From Pedobacter sp. R20-19 (GTDB lineage: Bacteria; Bacteroidota; Bacteroidia; Sphingobacteriales; Sphingobacteriaceae): a stretch of DNA of 64,000 nt. Position 1 is the first letter of the stretch, and each line of letters begins with the position of its first letter. Of the stretch, positions 20,541 through 28,539 are shown in pieces. The stretch lies in the NCBI RefSeq assembly GCF_000708265.2, contig NZ_JCKI01000002.1, positions 620,001 to 684,000 of the forward strand, given 5' to 3'. A model generated the notes under the pieces. It was not told where the DNA came from, did no database searches, and saw only the letters and a program-made list of their open reading frames with translations. The position numbers were made by a program, and so were the translations under genes.

Positions 20541-21667
20541 GTTATCTTTTTGTTTTTAAGAGGGTGTTGTTTTGCTATTTCACTAAACGGTCCATATTTG
20601 TGTTGTTTTTCACTAAAACCATCTGCATATGGTCCAAACGGATAATCGATAGGCTTTGTTGAGACATCTTTATAATCTTTTTTCGGGTTAAGATGATGTC
20701 TTGGTTGTGAATTCACAAATGCGGCCACATTCCAGGCCTCTTCGTCGCTTAATATCGGATCTTGGTAAGTTGAACCATAAGGCATATTGTTCTTGACAAA
20801 ACCAGCAAAATTTCCAAGTCTGAACATCCCTGCACCATCATTATAACTGTCAGGCCCCCAAAGCGGTGGGTAAATATAGCCTTTTCCGCCAGGGGCTACC
20901 ATTCCTTTACCTTCGCCACCATGGCAGCTCATGCATTTAGAAGTATAAACAATTTTTCCTTTAATCGGATCTGCAGGAATATCTAAATAGGGAACCTTTT
21001 TTACCGAATGATCAGCAAGCGGCGTTTCTGAATTTACTTTTTCTCCAACCCATTTTAAATAGGCCAACATGGCCTGCATTTCTTTTGAATTTCTTTTTGG
21101 TGCTATCCCGTTCATGCTTCTCTCAAAGCACTCATCAATTCGTTCAAAGGCTTTTTCTTTTCTGCCTTTTCTTGCACTCCATTTGGGATAACTTACATAG
21201 AAAACGGAAAAATTATTTGCAAAAGGCCTGGTTCCGGCATCCAAATGGCAATTTTGACAATTCATACCATTTGCGAGCTTTCCTACTGTACCTTGTGGCC
21301 CTAAATATGATGCTGTATTCACAATTAAATTTCTCCCATATCTGATCAGGTCTGCATCGGGTTTATCTCGTATTTTAATCGTGTCAGGCGCCATCCAATA
21401 GCGAGGCCCTGCAATATGCCCGGTTGCAGGTTTTAATTGATTTTTTGAAGATAATTGATCGTTTGTATTCGTGTATAGCGTTTTAGGAAAATGAAAGCCT
21501 GTTAATGAAAGAACCAGGCAACACATCACGCCAACGGATATCAATCCGATCCATGACAGATATTTTCCAAGACTTGAAAAGGCTTTAAGCTTTTCTTCGG
21601 CGTTCATTTCAGGTTTCATCTGGTAAGTCCTATTTCTGATCAATTGATATAGTGTGACCTGGATCAT
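20537..21667 (-). CDS. dihaem c-type cytochrome, TsdA-like thiosulfate dehydrogenase
   Basis: A 376-residue membrane-anchored cytochrome (hydrophobic span about 39-57) with two c-type haem sites, CQNCH at 137-141 and CMSCH at 245-249. The region MNCQNCHLDAGTRPF, YPKWSARKG and DECFERSMNG matches TsdA, which oxidises thiosulfate to tetrathionate or the reverse. The Cys at 180 in the CFERSMNG motif is the likely haem ligand. The start could also be Met17 or Met21. It is coupled by overlap to the DsrE-like gene and follows the YeeE/YedE thiosulfate-uptake-type genes. Substrate assignment rests on homology and context. Confidence 0.82.
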   Translation of the reverse strand: MIQVTLYQLIRNRTYQMKPEMNAEEKLKAFSSLGKYLSWIGLISVGVMCCLVLSLTGFHFPKTLYTNTNDQLSSKNQLKPATGHIAGPRYWMAPDTIKIRDKPDADLIRYGRNLIVNTASYLGPQGTVGKLANGMNCQNCHLDAGTRPFANNFSVFYVSYPKWSARKGRKEKAFERIDECFERSMNGIAPKRNSKEMQAMLAYLKWVGEKVNSETPLADHSVKKVPYLDIPADPIKGKIVYTSKCMSCHGGEGKGMVAPGGKGYIYPPLWGPDSYNDGAGMFRLGNFAGFVKNNMPYGSTYQDPILSDEEAWNVAAFVNSQPRHHLNPKKDYKDVSTKPIDYPFGPYADGFSEKQHKYGPFSEIAKQHPLKNKKIT

Positions 21668-21715
21668 TCTGGTTTATTACCATAGTAAGCTTTGTCATCA
21701 GGCAATGTTTAATCA

Positions 21716-22129
21716 TTAATGGGGCAGCTTGTTCTTCATCACACCGTATAAATATGTTCCGAGGAGGGCGCCCAAAATAACTACTGCCATCCCGGCATAT
21801 CCACTACCGAGGTTAACAAACATTGGCCCTGGACATGCGCCGGTTAGTGCCCAGCCTAAGCCAAAGATGGTTCCTCCAATCAGGTATTTACGATATGCTT
21901 TATCTTTATGATGAAAGAGGATTGGATTTCCTGAGATATCTTTGATCTTGAATTTTTTAATAAGGAATACCGCGATTACACCAAGTACAATTGCCGTACC
22001 GATAATTCCATACATGTGGAAGGATTGGAAACGAAACATTTCCTGTATTCTGTACCAGGAAACAGCTTCAGATTTAAACATGATGATGCCGAAGAGTGTT
22101 CCTGCTAAAATATATTTGATAAATTTCAT
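21716..22129 (-). CDS. YeeE/YedE-family membrane protein, half-size
   Basis: A 137-residue membrane protein with about four spans. The key motif is GWALTGACPGPMFVNLGSGY, with the conserved cysteine of the YeeE/YedE (TsuA) thiosulfate-transporter family. It is half the usual length and lies directly downstream of a second half-size member (22140-22697). The two probably assemble one transporter, as split YeeE pairs do in many bacteria. The likely role is moving thiosulfate or a persulfide-type sulfur species across the inner membrane. Confidence 0.85.
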   Translation of the reverse strand: MKFIKYILAGTLFGIIMFKSEAVSWYRIQEMFRFQSFHMYGIIGTAIVLGVIAVFLIKKFKIKDISGNPILFHHKDKAYRKYLIGGTIFGLGWALTGACPGPMFVNLGSGYAGMAVVILGALLGTYLYGVMKNKLPH

Positions 22130-22139
22130 TGTTGTGGGT

Positions 22140-22697
22140 TTAGAAGATGAATGGCATGATCAGGAAAGTCATGATGAGGCCTCCTATAAAAAAACCAATT
22201 ACGGCAACGAGTGAAGGTAGCTGAAGATTGGAGAGCCCGGATATGGCATGGCCTGATGTACATCCACCTGCATAGCGGGAGCCAAAACCTACGAGTAGTC
22301 CTCCAATGAGTAAGATGCCAAGTGTTTTCAAATCTTTCATGGCTTCGAGGGAAAAGAGATCAGCTGGATTCAGGCCGCCATCAAATTTTACCCCCAATTG
22401 TTTTAAATCGGCAATTGTTGCTTCAGAGAGCTTGATTGGAGCTGGTTCGCTCAGGTAATGTGTAGCGATAAACCCGCCTAAAATAGAACCGGCCAGAAAC
22501 ATCAGGTTCCAAACCTGGTCCTTCCACTTAAAATCAAAGAATTTTATTTTTTTTCCTGCTCCTGCCATGCTGCAAATGGTGCGTAGGTTAGCAGAGAAAC
22601 CAAATGATTTGCCAAAAAAAAGCAATATGAGCATAATCAATACGATCATTGTACCCGAAAAATACCAGGGCCAGGGTTGTTTAATGAAATCAATCAT
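22140..22697 (-). CDS. YeeE/YedE-family membrane protein, half-size
   Basis: A 185-residue membrane protein with about five spans, the partner half of the next YeeE/YedE gene. The conserved cysteine motif is SRYAGGCTSGHAISGLSNLQ near residue 150. Its start overlaps the end of the Usp gene by eight bases, showing tight coupling in the sulfur operon. In characterised TsuA/YeeE proteins such cysteines pass thiosulfate through the membrane. Function here is inferred from that homology and the cluster. Confidence 0.87.
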   Translation of the reverse strand: MIDFIKQPWPWYFSGTMIVLIMLILLFFGKSFGFSANLRTICSMAGAGKKIKFFDFKWKDQVWNLMFLAGSILGGFIATHYLSEPAPIKLSEATIADLKQLGVKFDGGLNPADLFSLEAMKDLKTLGILLIGGLLVGFGSRYAGGCTSGHAISGLSNLQLPSLVAVIGFFIGGLIMTFLIMPFIF

Positions 22698-23469
22698 AAT
22701 GTTTTAAATGAAATGTTAATAAGGGTATTTTTGAGTTTAATAAAAAATTAATATCTGAGTGTTCCAGAAAAAACTTTCCCATGTTTTGATTGCCATGCGT
22801 TCTGATACAGATCAAGTCAATTGACATTTCCTGGCAGAGTTTTGTTAAGGACTTTTCGAGATTCTTGTGATTAATCAAGTGAAAGCTCGCCGGGTAAATA
22901 TGGTGTTCTTTTGCAAAGAATTTCATTTGCTCGGTTGCAATGTCCTCCATTTCTTTTTTATGGAGAATATGTAACAGGTGAATTTTCCCTTTTTGGCTGT
23001 CAACAAATTTCTTCAATGCATTAATCTGAACACCTTTTCCGAAATATTCGGCATCAGCAATCAGTAATACATGCTTAGGGTTTAATTTTTCAAAACCTTT
23101 CTTAAGTAAGAGCATTGGCAGGCCAAGCTCTTTTGCCGTTTGATAAAGGGTTTGAATATTTGTGTTGCCACCTTCAGGGTAACGAGATACCTGTGTAACC
23201 ATCATTTCCGCCTTAATTCCTTCTGCATAGGATTTTACAAGATCCCTATTGGCTTTGCTAATGCGATGTTCTGATATGTTCATGTCCTCGGGTGCTTGTT
23301 TGATGTATCTGCTATTCAGGTTGATCGGCATTTCTACCGTTTGTTCATCCGTTTTGTAACGGTGGAGGAAATGTACGCTTACGCCAAAAACATGATGCAG
23401 CCTGGTAGCTACAGATAAATAATCATCTATACCCATAAAAGATCTGGTATAAACCAATAGCTTTAACAT
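22690..23469 (-). CDS. universal stress protein family protein
   Basis: A 259-residue protein with two Usp-like halves. The N-terminal half begins MLKLLVYTRSFMGIDDYLSVATRLH; the second half has HVLLIADAEYFGKGVQINALK and ends with IDLICIRTHGNQNMGKFFLEHSDINFLL, a Usp-type C-terminal motif. The classical GxxGxxxxGS ATP loop is not well preserved, so ATP binding is doubtful. It lies between the rhodanese and YeeE/YedE genes, overlapping the latter, and is evidently part of the sulfur operon. Its role there is unknown. Confidence 0.78.
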   Translation of the reverse strand: MLKLLVYTRSFMGIDDYLSVATRLHHVFGVSVHFLHRYKTDEQTVEMPINLNSRYIKQAPEDMNISEHRISKANRDLVKSYAEGIKAEMMVTQVSRYPEGGNTNIQTLYQTAKELGLPMLLLKKGFEKLNPKHVLLIADAEYFGKGVQINALKKFVDSQKGKIHLLHILHKKEMEDIATEQMKFFAKEHHIYPASFHLINHKNLEKSLTKLCQEMSIDLICIRTHGNQNMGKFFLEHSDINFLLNSKIPLLTFHLKHYD

Positions 23470-23481
23470 ATCATTTTCGGC

Positions 23482-23820
23482 TTAAGCTGGCCAGGCACCA
23501 ATACCACCTACCAGATTAAATGCTTCGAAGCCCATCTTTCTCATCATTGAAACAGCTGAAGCAGATCTGCTTCCACTCCGGCAAAAAACAAAATAGTTTT
23601 TGTCTTTTCTCAGTTTACCAACTGATGATGAAAAGGAAGGATCCAGGAAATCAATATGCAGGGCCGAAGGCAACGAGGCATTGTTATGCTCTGCTGGTGT
23701 TCTCACGTCCAGAAGTACATTATTTTCACTTTTTTTAAACTCATTTTTAAAGTAATCACCACTAAGGTCGTATTCACTTTTTGAAAAGAAACCGCTCAGC
23801 ATCTGGAATATTTTATTCAT
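23482..23820 (-). CDS. rhodanese-like sulfurtransferase
   Basis: A 112-residue single-domain rhodanese. VLLDVRTPAEHNNASLPSALHI gives the usual strand and arginine/glutamate motif, and the active-site loop is CRSGSRS. The cysteine accepts sulfane sulfur from thiosulfate or persulfides. No signal peptide is visible, so it should act in the cytoplasm. It is the first gene of the tight run that continues through Usp, YeeE/YedE, TsdA-like and DsrE-like genes, and lies 129 bp downstream of the persulfide-dioxygenase-like gene. Confidence 0.9.
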   Translation of the reverse strand: MNKIFQMLSGFFSKSEYDLSGDYFKNEFKKSENNVLLDVRTPAEHNNASLPSALHIDFLDPSFSSSVGKLRKDKNYFVFCRSGSRSASAVSMMRKMGFEAFNLVGGIGAWPA

Positions 23821-23949
23821 TGTATTGTTGTGAATTTTCGGCTAGTTGTTGTGCCGAAGTATTAATATTATGATTCATTGTCAGTGATTTTGCCCATTGA
23901 GGGGCAAGGTTAGCAATGCATAAACCTGAGCTTACCATTTGCTATTGAT

Positions 23950-25374
23950 TTATTTCAGGGTACTTGGGCACACAAATGCAGTGGTAGGGATATGGCTATT
24001 TTCTTTAATGGCTTTAAAACCACCGGCCACATCGATCAGGTTATGGTATCCTCTTGCCCTCATGATGGAGTTGAAAATTACAGAGCGGTAACCACCGGCG
24101 CAATGAACAAAGTAAGTCTGGTTCTTATCCATATCCTCAAATTTTTCATTGATATAATCCAAAGGAAGGTTAATGGCATTCTCCACATGCTCACTCTGGA
24201 ACTCGTTCGTTTTTCTAACATCCAGAATAGTTACTGCTGTTGTCTGCTTAATTTTTGCCAGTTCTTCAGCAGAAATGGATTTTATTTCGTCCGTTTCCTT
24301 TCCAGCATTTTTCCATGAAGTAAAACCACCAGCTAAATAACCAATTGCGCCATCAAAGCCTACTCTGGATAATCTGGTAACCACTTCCTCGTTTCTATCC
24401 TCATCCGTTATGAGTAAAATGGGCTGCTTAATGTCGGGTATAAGGGTTCCTACCCAAGGTGCAAAGTTTCCATCTATACCAATATTAATTGAGTTTGGAA
24501 TAAATCCTTTTACAAAAACCTTAGGATCTCTGGTATCTAAAATTACTGCTCCGGTTTCATTTGCCATTTGCTCAAAAGCCTCTGGGCTTAACGCATGCAT
24601 ACCTCTTTTCATTACTTTTTCGAAAGGATCATAACCATGAATGTTCATCATCACATTTTCAGGAAAATAAGCGGGTGGTGGAAGCAGTCCATCTGTAACT
24701 TCTTTAATAAATTCAGCTTTAGACATATTTGCCCTTAATGCATAGTTGGTCTTTTTTTGATTGCCTAAAAAGTCGGTTGTTTCCTTGCTCATATTTTTTC
24801 CACAAGCGCTACCCGCTCCATGAGCAGGATAAACGATAATGTCATCGCTTAAAGGCATGATCTTATTGCGCAAAGAATCAAAGAGGTAACCCGCAAGCAT
24901 TTCACTCGTTAGTTCGTTCACTAGCTTTTGTGCCAAATCTGGTCGGCCAACATCACCTATAAAAAGCGTATCACCTGAGAAAAGTGCTATTTCATTACCT
25001 TGTTCATCGCTAAGCAGAAAACAGGTGCTTTCCATGGTATGGCCTGGTGTATGCAGTACTTTAATTTTTGCCCCGCATAGTTGTAAAATCTCCGCATCTT
25101 TTGCGGCATAGAAGTCGAAATCAGGTTTTGCATTGGGGCCATATACAATTTTGGCTCCGCTTTCTTTTGCAAGGTCGAGGTGGCCTGATACAAAATCGGC
25201 ATGGAAGTGCGTTTCAAGCACATATTTAATTTTTGCGCCACTTTTTTTTGCACGCTCCAGATAAGGTCTAACTTCGCGAAGCGGATCTATAATAGCGGCT
25301 TCTCCATTGCTCTCGATATAGTAGGCTCCTTGTGCCAAACATCCGGTATAAATCTGTTCTATAATCATGATCAT
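23950..25374 (-). CDS. MBL-fold/rhodanese fusion, persulfide dioxygenase-like
   Basis: A 474-residue cytosolic protein. The N-terminal metallo-beta-lactamase domain (1-250) has THFHADFVSGH, HTPGHTMES and SGDTLFIGDVGRPDL, the ETHE1/persulfide-dioxygenase pattern. Two rhodanese domains follow. The first (about 265-355) lacks the catalytic cysteine; the second (about 370-468) has it in VHCAGGYRS. Such fusions oxidise glutathione or other low-molecular-weight persulfides to sulfite and move sulfane sulfur. The neighbouring TauE/SafE gene would export the sulfite. A Crp/Fnr-type operator and -7 box lie just upstream. Confidence 0.88.
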   Translation of the reverse strand: MIMIIEQIYTGCLAQGAYYIESNGEAAIIDPLREVRPYLERAKKSGAKIKYVLETHFHADFVSGHLDLAKESGAKIVYGPNAKPDFDFYAAKDAEILQLCGAKIKVLHTPGHTMESTCFLLSDEQGNEIALFSGDTLFIGDVGRPDLAQKLVNELTSEMLAGYLFDSLRNKIMPLSDDIIVYPAHGAGSACGKNMSKETTDFLGNQKKTNYALRANMSKAEFIKEVTDGLLPPPAYFPENVMMNIHGYDPFEKVMKRGMHALSPEAFEQMANETGAVILDTRDPKVFVKGFIPNSINIGIDGNFAPWVGTLIPDIKQPILLITDEDRNEEVVTRLSRVGFDGAIGYLAGGFTSWKNAGKETDEIKSISAEELAKIKQTTAVTILDVRKTNEFQSEHVENAINLPLDYINEKFEDMDKNQTYFVHCAGGYRSVIFNSIMRARGYHNLIDVAGGFKAIKENSHIPTTAFVCPSTLK

Positions 25375-25387
25375 CAGTTTAATATTT

Positions 25388-25431
25388 CAAAATTAATACT
25401 TAATATTTTTCACTATGGTGACTTTTGTCAC
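25388..25431 (-). promoter_or_regulatory. promoter with Crp/Fnr-type operator (MBL-rhodanese gene)
   Basis: Read on the minus strand, a perfect palindrome GTGAC-AAAA-GTCAC (25418-25431) precedes a TAATTTTG -7 element (25388-25395). The centres are 33 bp apart, so the operator sits at about -40, as in class II activation. The start codon is at 25374. The same 17-base word GGTGACTTTTGTCACAC recurs upstream of the TauE gene. Confidence 0.75.
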
Positions 25432-25454
25432 ACAGCTATTTTTGATGGAAGAAT

Positions 25455-26252
25455 TTATTTAAGAACAATTTCCTTTAGGATGATGTAGCAACCCATTACG
25501 AGTACAAACCATCCAAAACCCTTCTTAAGCTTTGCGCCGTCTATCTTCTTGCTCATCATTCCTCCAATTATGATTCCGGCTATAGCTACCACAGTAATCT
25601 TTGCAAGAAAAAACCAGTCAATTGAAAAGTGTCCTAAGTCGCCAGTAAAACCTATAAGTGAGTTTAAAGCAATAATAAAGAGTGATGTACCGACCGCCTC
25701 CTTCATGGGCAGGCCTACCAGGATAACCAGTGTGGGAATCAGCAGGAAGCCGCCCCCTGCACCTAAAAATCCAGTTGCCAGGCCTATGGAGATTCCATAA
25801 AGCAATAGTTTTTTAATATTCAGTTTTGGTCTTTCTGTCTGGGCTACATCTTCATCTTTAACGCCCTTTATCATGGCTACTGCAGCCGCTACCATTAATA
25901 CAGCAAAAAGTACCATCATTAGCATATTCTCTGTGAGTTCGAAGCTTCCAATTCTTATGATATTTTTGGGAATGAGCGGTATGATGAACTTTCGGGTAAA
26001 AAAAACGGTAGAGATAGATGCACTGCCAAATAACAGAGCGGTTTTGACATTAACTAAGCCGCGTTTAAAATTGCCCACTGTTCCGGCAAGGCTTGTAGAG
26101 CCTACAATAAACAGCGAGTAGGAGGTAGCCAGCAAAGGGCTAACGCCAAAGAGATAAACTAGTACGGGCATGGTTAGGATGGATCCGCCACCACCAATTA
26201 AACCAAGAGAGATACCAATTAGGGCAGAGGCTACATAAGCGAGGATTTCCAT
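25455..26252 (-). CDS. TauE/SafE-family sulfite exporter
   Basis: A 265-residue inner membrane protein with about eight spans in two repeats. The family motifs LGLIGGGGSILTMPVLVY and GFLGAGGGFLLIPTLVIL are both present, at the start of each repeat. TauE/SafE members export sulfite, sulfoacetate or related anions. Placed between the persulfide-dioxygenase-like gene and the Crp/Fnr gene, sulfite export is the most likely role. It has its own promoter and operator about 50 bp upstream of the start codon. Confidence 0.9.
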   Translation of the reverse strand: MEILAYVASALIGISLGLIGGGGSILTMPVLVYLFGVSPLLATSYSLFIVGSTSLAGTVGNFKRGLVNVKTALLFGSASISTVFFTRKFIIPLIPKNIIRIGSFELTENMLMMVLFAVLMVAAAVAMIKGVKDEDVAQTERPKLNIKKLLLYGISIGLATGFLGAGGGFLLIPTLVILVGLPMKEAVGTSLFIIALNSLIGFTGDLGHFSIDWFFLAKITVVAIAGIIIGGMMSKKIDGAKLKKGFGWFVLVMGCYIILKEIVLK

Positions 26253-26268
26253 TTTTGTTATTTTTTAA

Positions 26269-26312
26269 CAAAAATCGGATTATGATATGCTGATGTTGGT
26301 GACTTTTGTCAC
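26269..26312 (-). promoter_or_regulatory. promoter with Crp/Fnr-type operator (TauE gene)
   Basis: GTGAC-AAAA-GTCAC on the minus strand (26299-26312) precedes a GATTTTTG -7-like element (26269-26276). The centre-to-centre distance is 33 bp, identical to that before the MBL-rhodanese gene. The start codon is at 26252. Confidence 0.72.
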
Positions 26313-26400
26313 ACTCGATATTTTTCTTAAAAATTAGATAGTAAAATACTATAACCTACCGATCAATGGTATATGATGTGCTGACTTGAAGATTTATTTT

Positions 26401-27042
26401 TTACAGTCGGTATTCGATATAATTCCGGTGCATCACGATTCCTCCGGCCTGCTCCATCTTTTTAAGTAACCTGGAGACTACCTCTCTTGAGGTATTCAGA
26501 TCTACAGCAATCTCGCTGTGGGTAAGTTGCAAATTCTTTGTGTTTAAATCTTCTGACTGCTTTTTTAGGTAAAATGCCAGTCGTTCATCCATGGCTTTAA
26601 AGGCAATATTATCAATAACGAAAAGTAATTCTTCGAAACGCATGCGGTAGGTTTCCATTACGAAATAATACCAGGTTTTGTAATCACGCATCAATTTATC
26701 CATCAAGGCAATAGGGATCATGAGTACTTTGGTCTGCTCAATTGCCTTTGCCATCACCTCGCTGGTTTCCTGCCTGGTAGCGCAGATCATCGAAAGGGCA
26801 CAGGCATTTCCTGGCTGGAGATAATACATGAAAAATTCCTGCCCATCATCACCTTCCCTGTATAGCTTCACCATCCCTTCCACAATAAGTACCGTTGAAC
26901 GCATGTTCTGTCCGGTCTGCATTAACATATCTCCTCCCTGAAAATCTTTTAGCAGGGCATTTTCGATCAGAATGGCCTTTAGTGCAGGTTCAAATTGTGG
27001 GAAGAGACGGTCAATGTATACGGCTACTGTGGTATCTTTCAT
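26401..27042 (-). CDS. Crp/Fnr family regulator of the sulfur cluster
   Basis: About 213 residues from Met at 27042 (a longer frame reaches 27090). A cyclic-nucleotide-binding-type beta-barrel is followed by a C-terminal HTH. The recognition helix TSREVVSRLLKKM has the same Arg-Glu-x3-Arg arrangement as E. coli Crp (RETVGR), which reads GTGA. That matches the GTGAC-N4-GTCAC operators at 25418 and 26299. Two cysteines in GNACALSMICATRQ could sense sulfur species, but this is speculation; no Fe-S cysteine set is seen. It is the first gene of the minus-strand sulfur cluster. Confidence 0.88.
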   Translation of the reverse strand: MKDTTVAVYIDRLFPQFEPALKAILIENALLKDFQGGDMLMQTGQNMRSTVLIVEGMVKLYREGDDGQEFFMYYLQPGNACALSMICATRQETSEVMAKAIEQTKVLMIPIALMDKLMRDYKTWYYFVMETYRMRFEELLFVIDNIAFKAMDERLAFYLKKQSEDLNTKNLQLTHSEIAVDLNTSREVVSRLLKKMEQAGGIVMHRNYIEYRL

Positions 27043-27146
27043 TTCGGTGTTTTGGATTTTAAAGATAGTTATACTAAAGTATCCTATCAAAATTTCTATT
27101 CATCTTCATGGGTGGACATTCTTTGATCAATGTATAGATTATGCGC

Positions 27147-27290
27147 TAGACCGGAAATTTTTCCAGACTTATTAAACTTATAAATCATGGAAAGCTTGAT
27201 TTAAAGGATTAAAAATCCTTAGGGAAATTGGTCGGGATTGTAGATCCCGACCAGCTCATGCGTTAGTCCGGAATTTTTTTCCGGACTTGT
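27147..27290. repeat. group of hairpins between efflux operon and Crp gene
   Basis: Two related palindromes occur: AGACCGGAAA...TTTCCAGACT (27148-27169 area, imperfect) and AGTCCGGAA...TTCCGGACT (27265-27287, perfect). Each is preceded by TGCGYTAG. Between them lie AAGGATT/AATCCTT (27204-27220) and GTCGGGAT/ATCCCGAC (27231-27251). They follow the stop of the minus-strand adaptor gene, so one may act as a terminator. The remaining bases of 27091-27390 hold nothing else recognisable. Confidence 0.55.
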
Positions 27291-27390
27291 TTATCTATGA
27301 ATTTTTAATCCATATTATTTATCTACTAAGTTTCTACTATAGCAATGGCCTGCGCTTAAAATGGTTTAAAGGATTAAAATCAATAGAAGA

Positions 27391-28536
27391 TTAGTCTTCT
27401 TCTCCACTGTTTTTCATTTTCATCAATACCGCATACGCATTTTTAATGATGACTTTACTAAGCTTGGCTTTAGTGTTAACCGCCGTAAAACCGTCCACAC
27501 TTTCGCCGGGTTCAACTTCTGTCATCTTATATTTGTTATTGCCTAAATCTGAAAAAACGTAATATTTACTATTCCACTTAACTATCGCATCATCATTAAT
27601 GGCTTCTATATTGGCATTAGACACCGATATGGAAGCACTGAGAAAGGCTCCTGGCAATAATTTACTATCTGCATTTTCCAAATCGCAATGAACGGAAGTG
27701 GTGCGATCGTTATCAATGCTAGGCGTAATTAAATGAACTTTTGCAATATAATTTTTCTGTGGATTGGCGCTTGATGTACAAACGATTTTTTGGCCTACTC
27801 TAATATTGGCGGCATCTTTTTCCAAAACGGTAAGGTTAGCATGGAGTCCTCCCTGGCTAATCATTTCAAAAAGTACATCTGTATTGCTCACATATTTTCC
27901 AGCATTCACATTAACTTTAATAACCACACCTGATACAGGTGCTTTTATGCTGATGTTTCTGGTGATATTAGATTCATTTAAGGAAGTCGGATTAATCCCG
28001 ATCAGACGAAGTTTTTGAGCCAGTGCATTAACCAATACCTTTACATTGTTATACTCACTTTCAGCTAATTGATATACTTTATCGCTACTGGCCTTGGTTT
28101 GGTTTAAGCCCTTTTGGCGTTGATAATCAGCAGTAGCAAAACGAAGTTTATTTTTTGCGGTGAGGTAATCCTGTTGCAGCTGGATATATTGCTGATCTTC
28201 GACAGTTGCTAACAAACTACCTTTTTTTACCATCATACCTGGTATAATCTTCATTGATTTGATATAGCCGCCCATGGGTACGCTTACTGAAAAAGCATTT
28301 TCTGGTGGAACATCTACAATGCCATTCACTTTGATTACCTGGTGCATAGCTTTTAACTGCAGGCTACCTGTTTGAATACCTGCATTTTTAACTTGTTCAG
28401 CAGTGAGCTGCACTTCATCTTCAGGCATTTGTGGGGATTGAGTATCTGCTTTGGCTTCAGTTTTTTGATCGGTAGTTCCACATGCCATTAGTGTAGAAAC
28501 CAATACTGCTGCTAATATTAATTTATATCTTATCAT
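27391..28536 (-). CDS. RND efflux periplasmic adaptor (CusB/CzcB type)
   Basis: A 381-residue lipoprotein (LMACGTTDQ lipobox) of the membrane-fusion-protein family. It has the barrel-sandwich hybrid halves (GIVDVPPENAFSVSVPMGGYIKSM and ISIKAPVSGVVIKVNVNAGKYV), a coiled-coil hairpin between them, and a beta-barrel domain followed by a membrane-proximal C-terminus. It would link the inner-membrane pump to the outer-membrane channel. It lies three bases downstream of the CzcA-TolC fusion gene, so the pump and adaptor are made from one transcript. Confidence 0.9.
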   Translation of the reverse strand: MIRYKLILAAVLVSTLMACGTTDQKTEAKADTQSPQMPEDEVQLTAEQVKNAGIQTGSLQLKAMHQVIKVNGIVDVPPENAFSVSVPMGGYIKSMKIIPGMMVKKGSLLATVEDQQYIQLQQDYLTAKNKLRFATADYQRQKGLNQTKASSDKVYQLAESEYNNVKVLVNALAQKLRLIGINPTSLNESNITRNISIKAPVSGVVIKVNVNAGKYVSNTDVLFEMISQGGLHANLTVLEKDAANIRVGQKIVCTSSANPQKNYIAKVHLITPSIDNDRTTSVHCDLENADSKLLPGAFLSASISVSNANIEAINDDAIVKWNSKYYVFSDLGNNKYKMTEVEPGESVDGFTAVNTKAKLSKVIIKNAYAVLMKMKNSGEED

Positions 28537-28539
28537 ATC

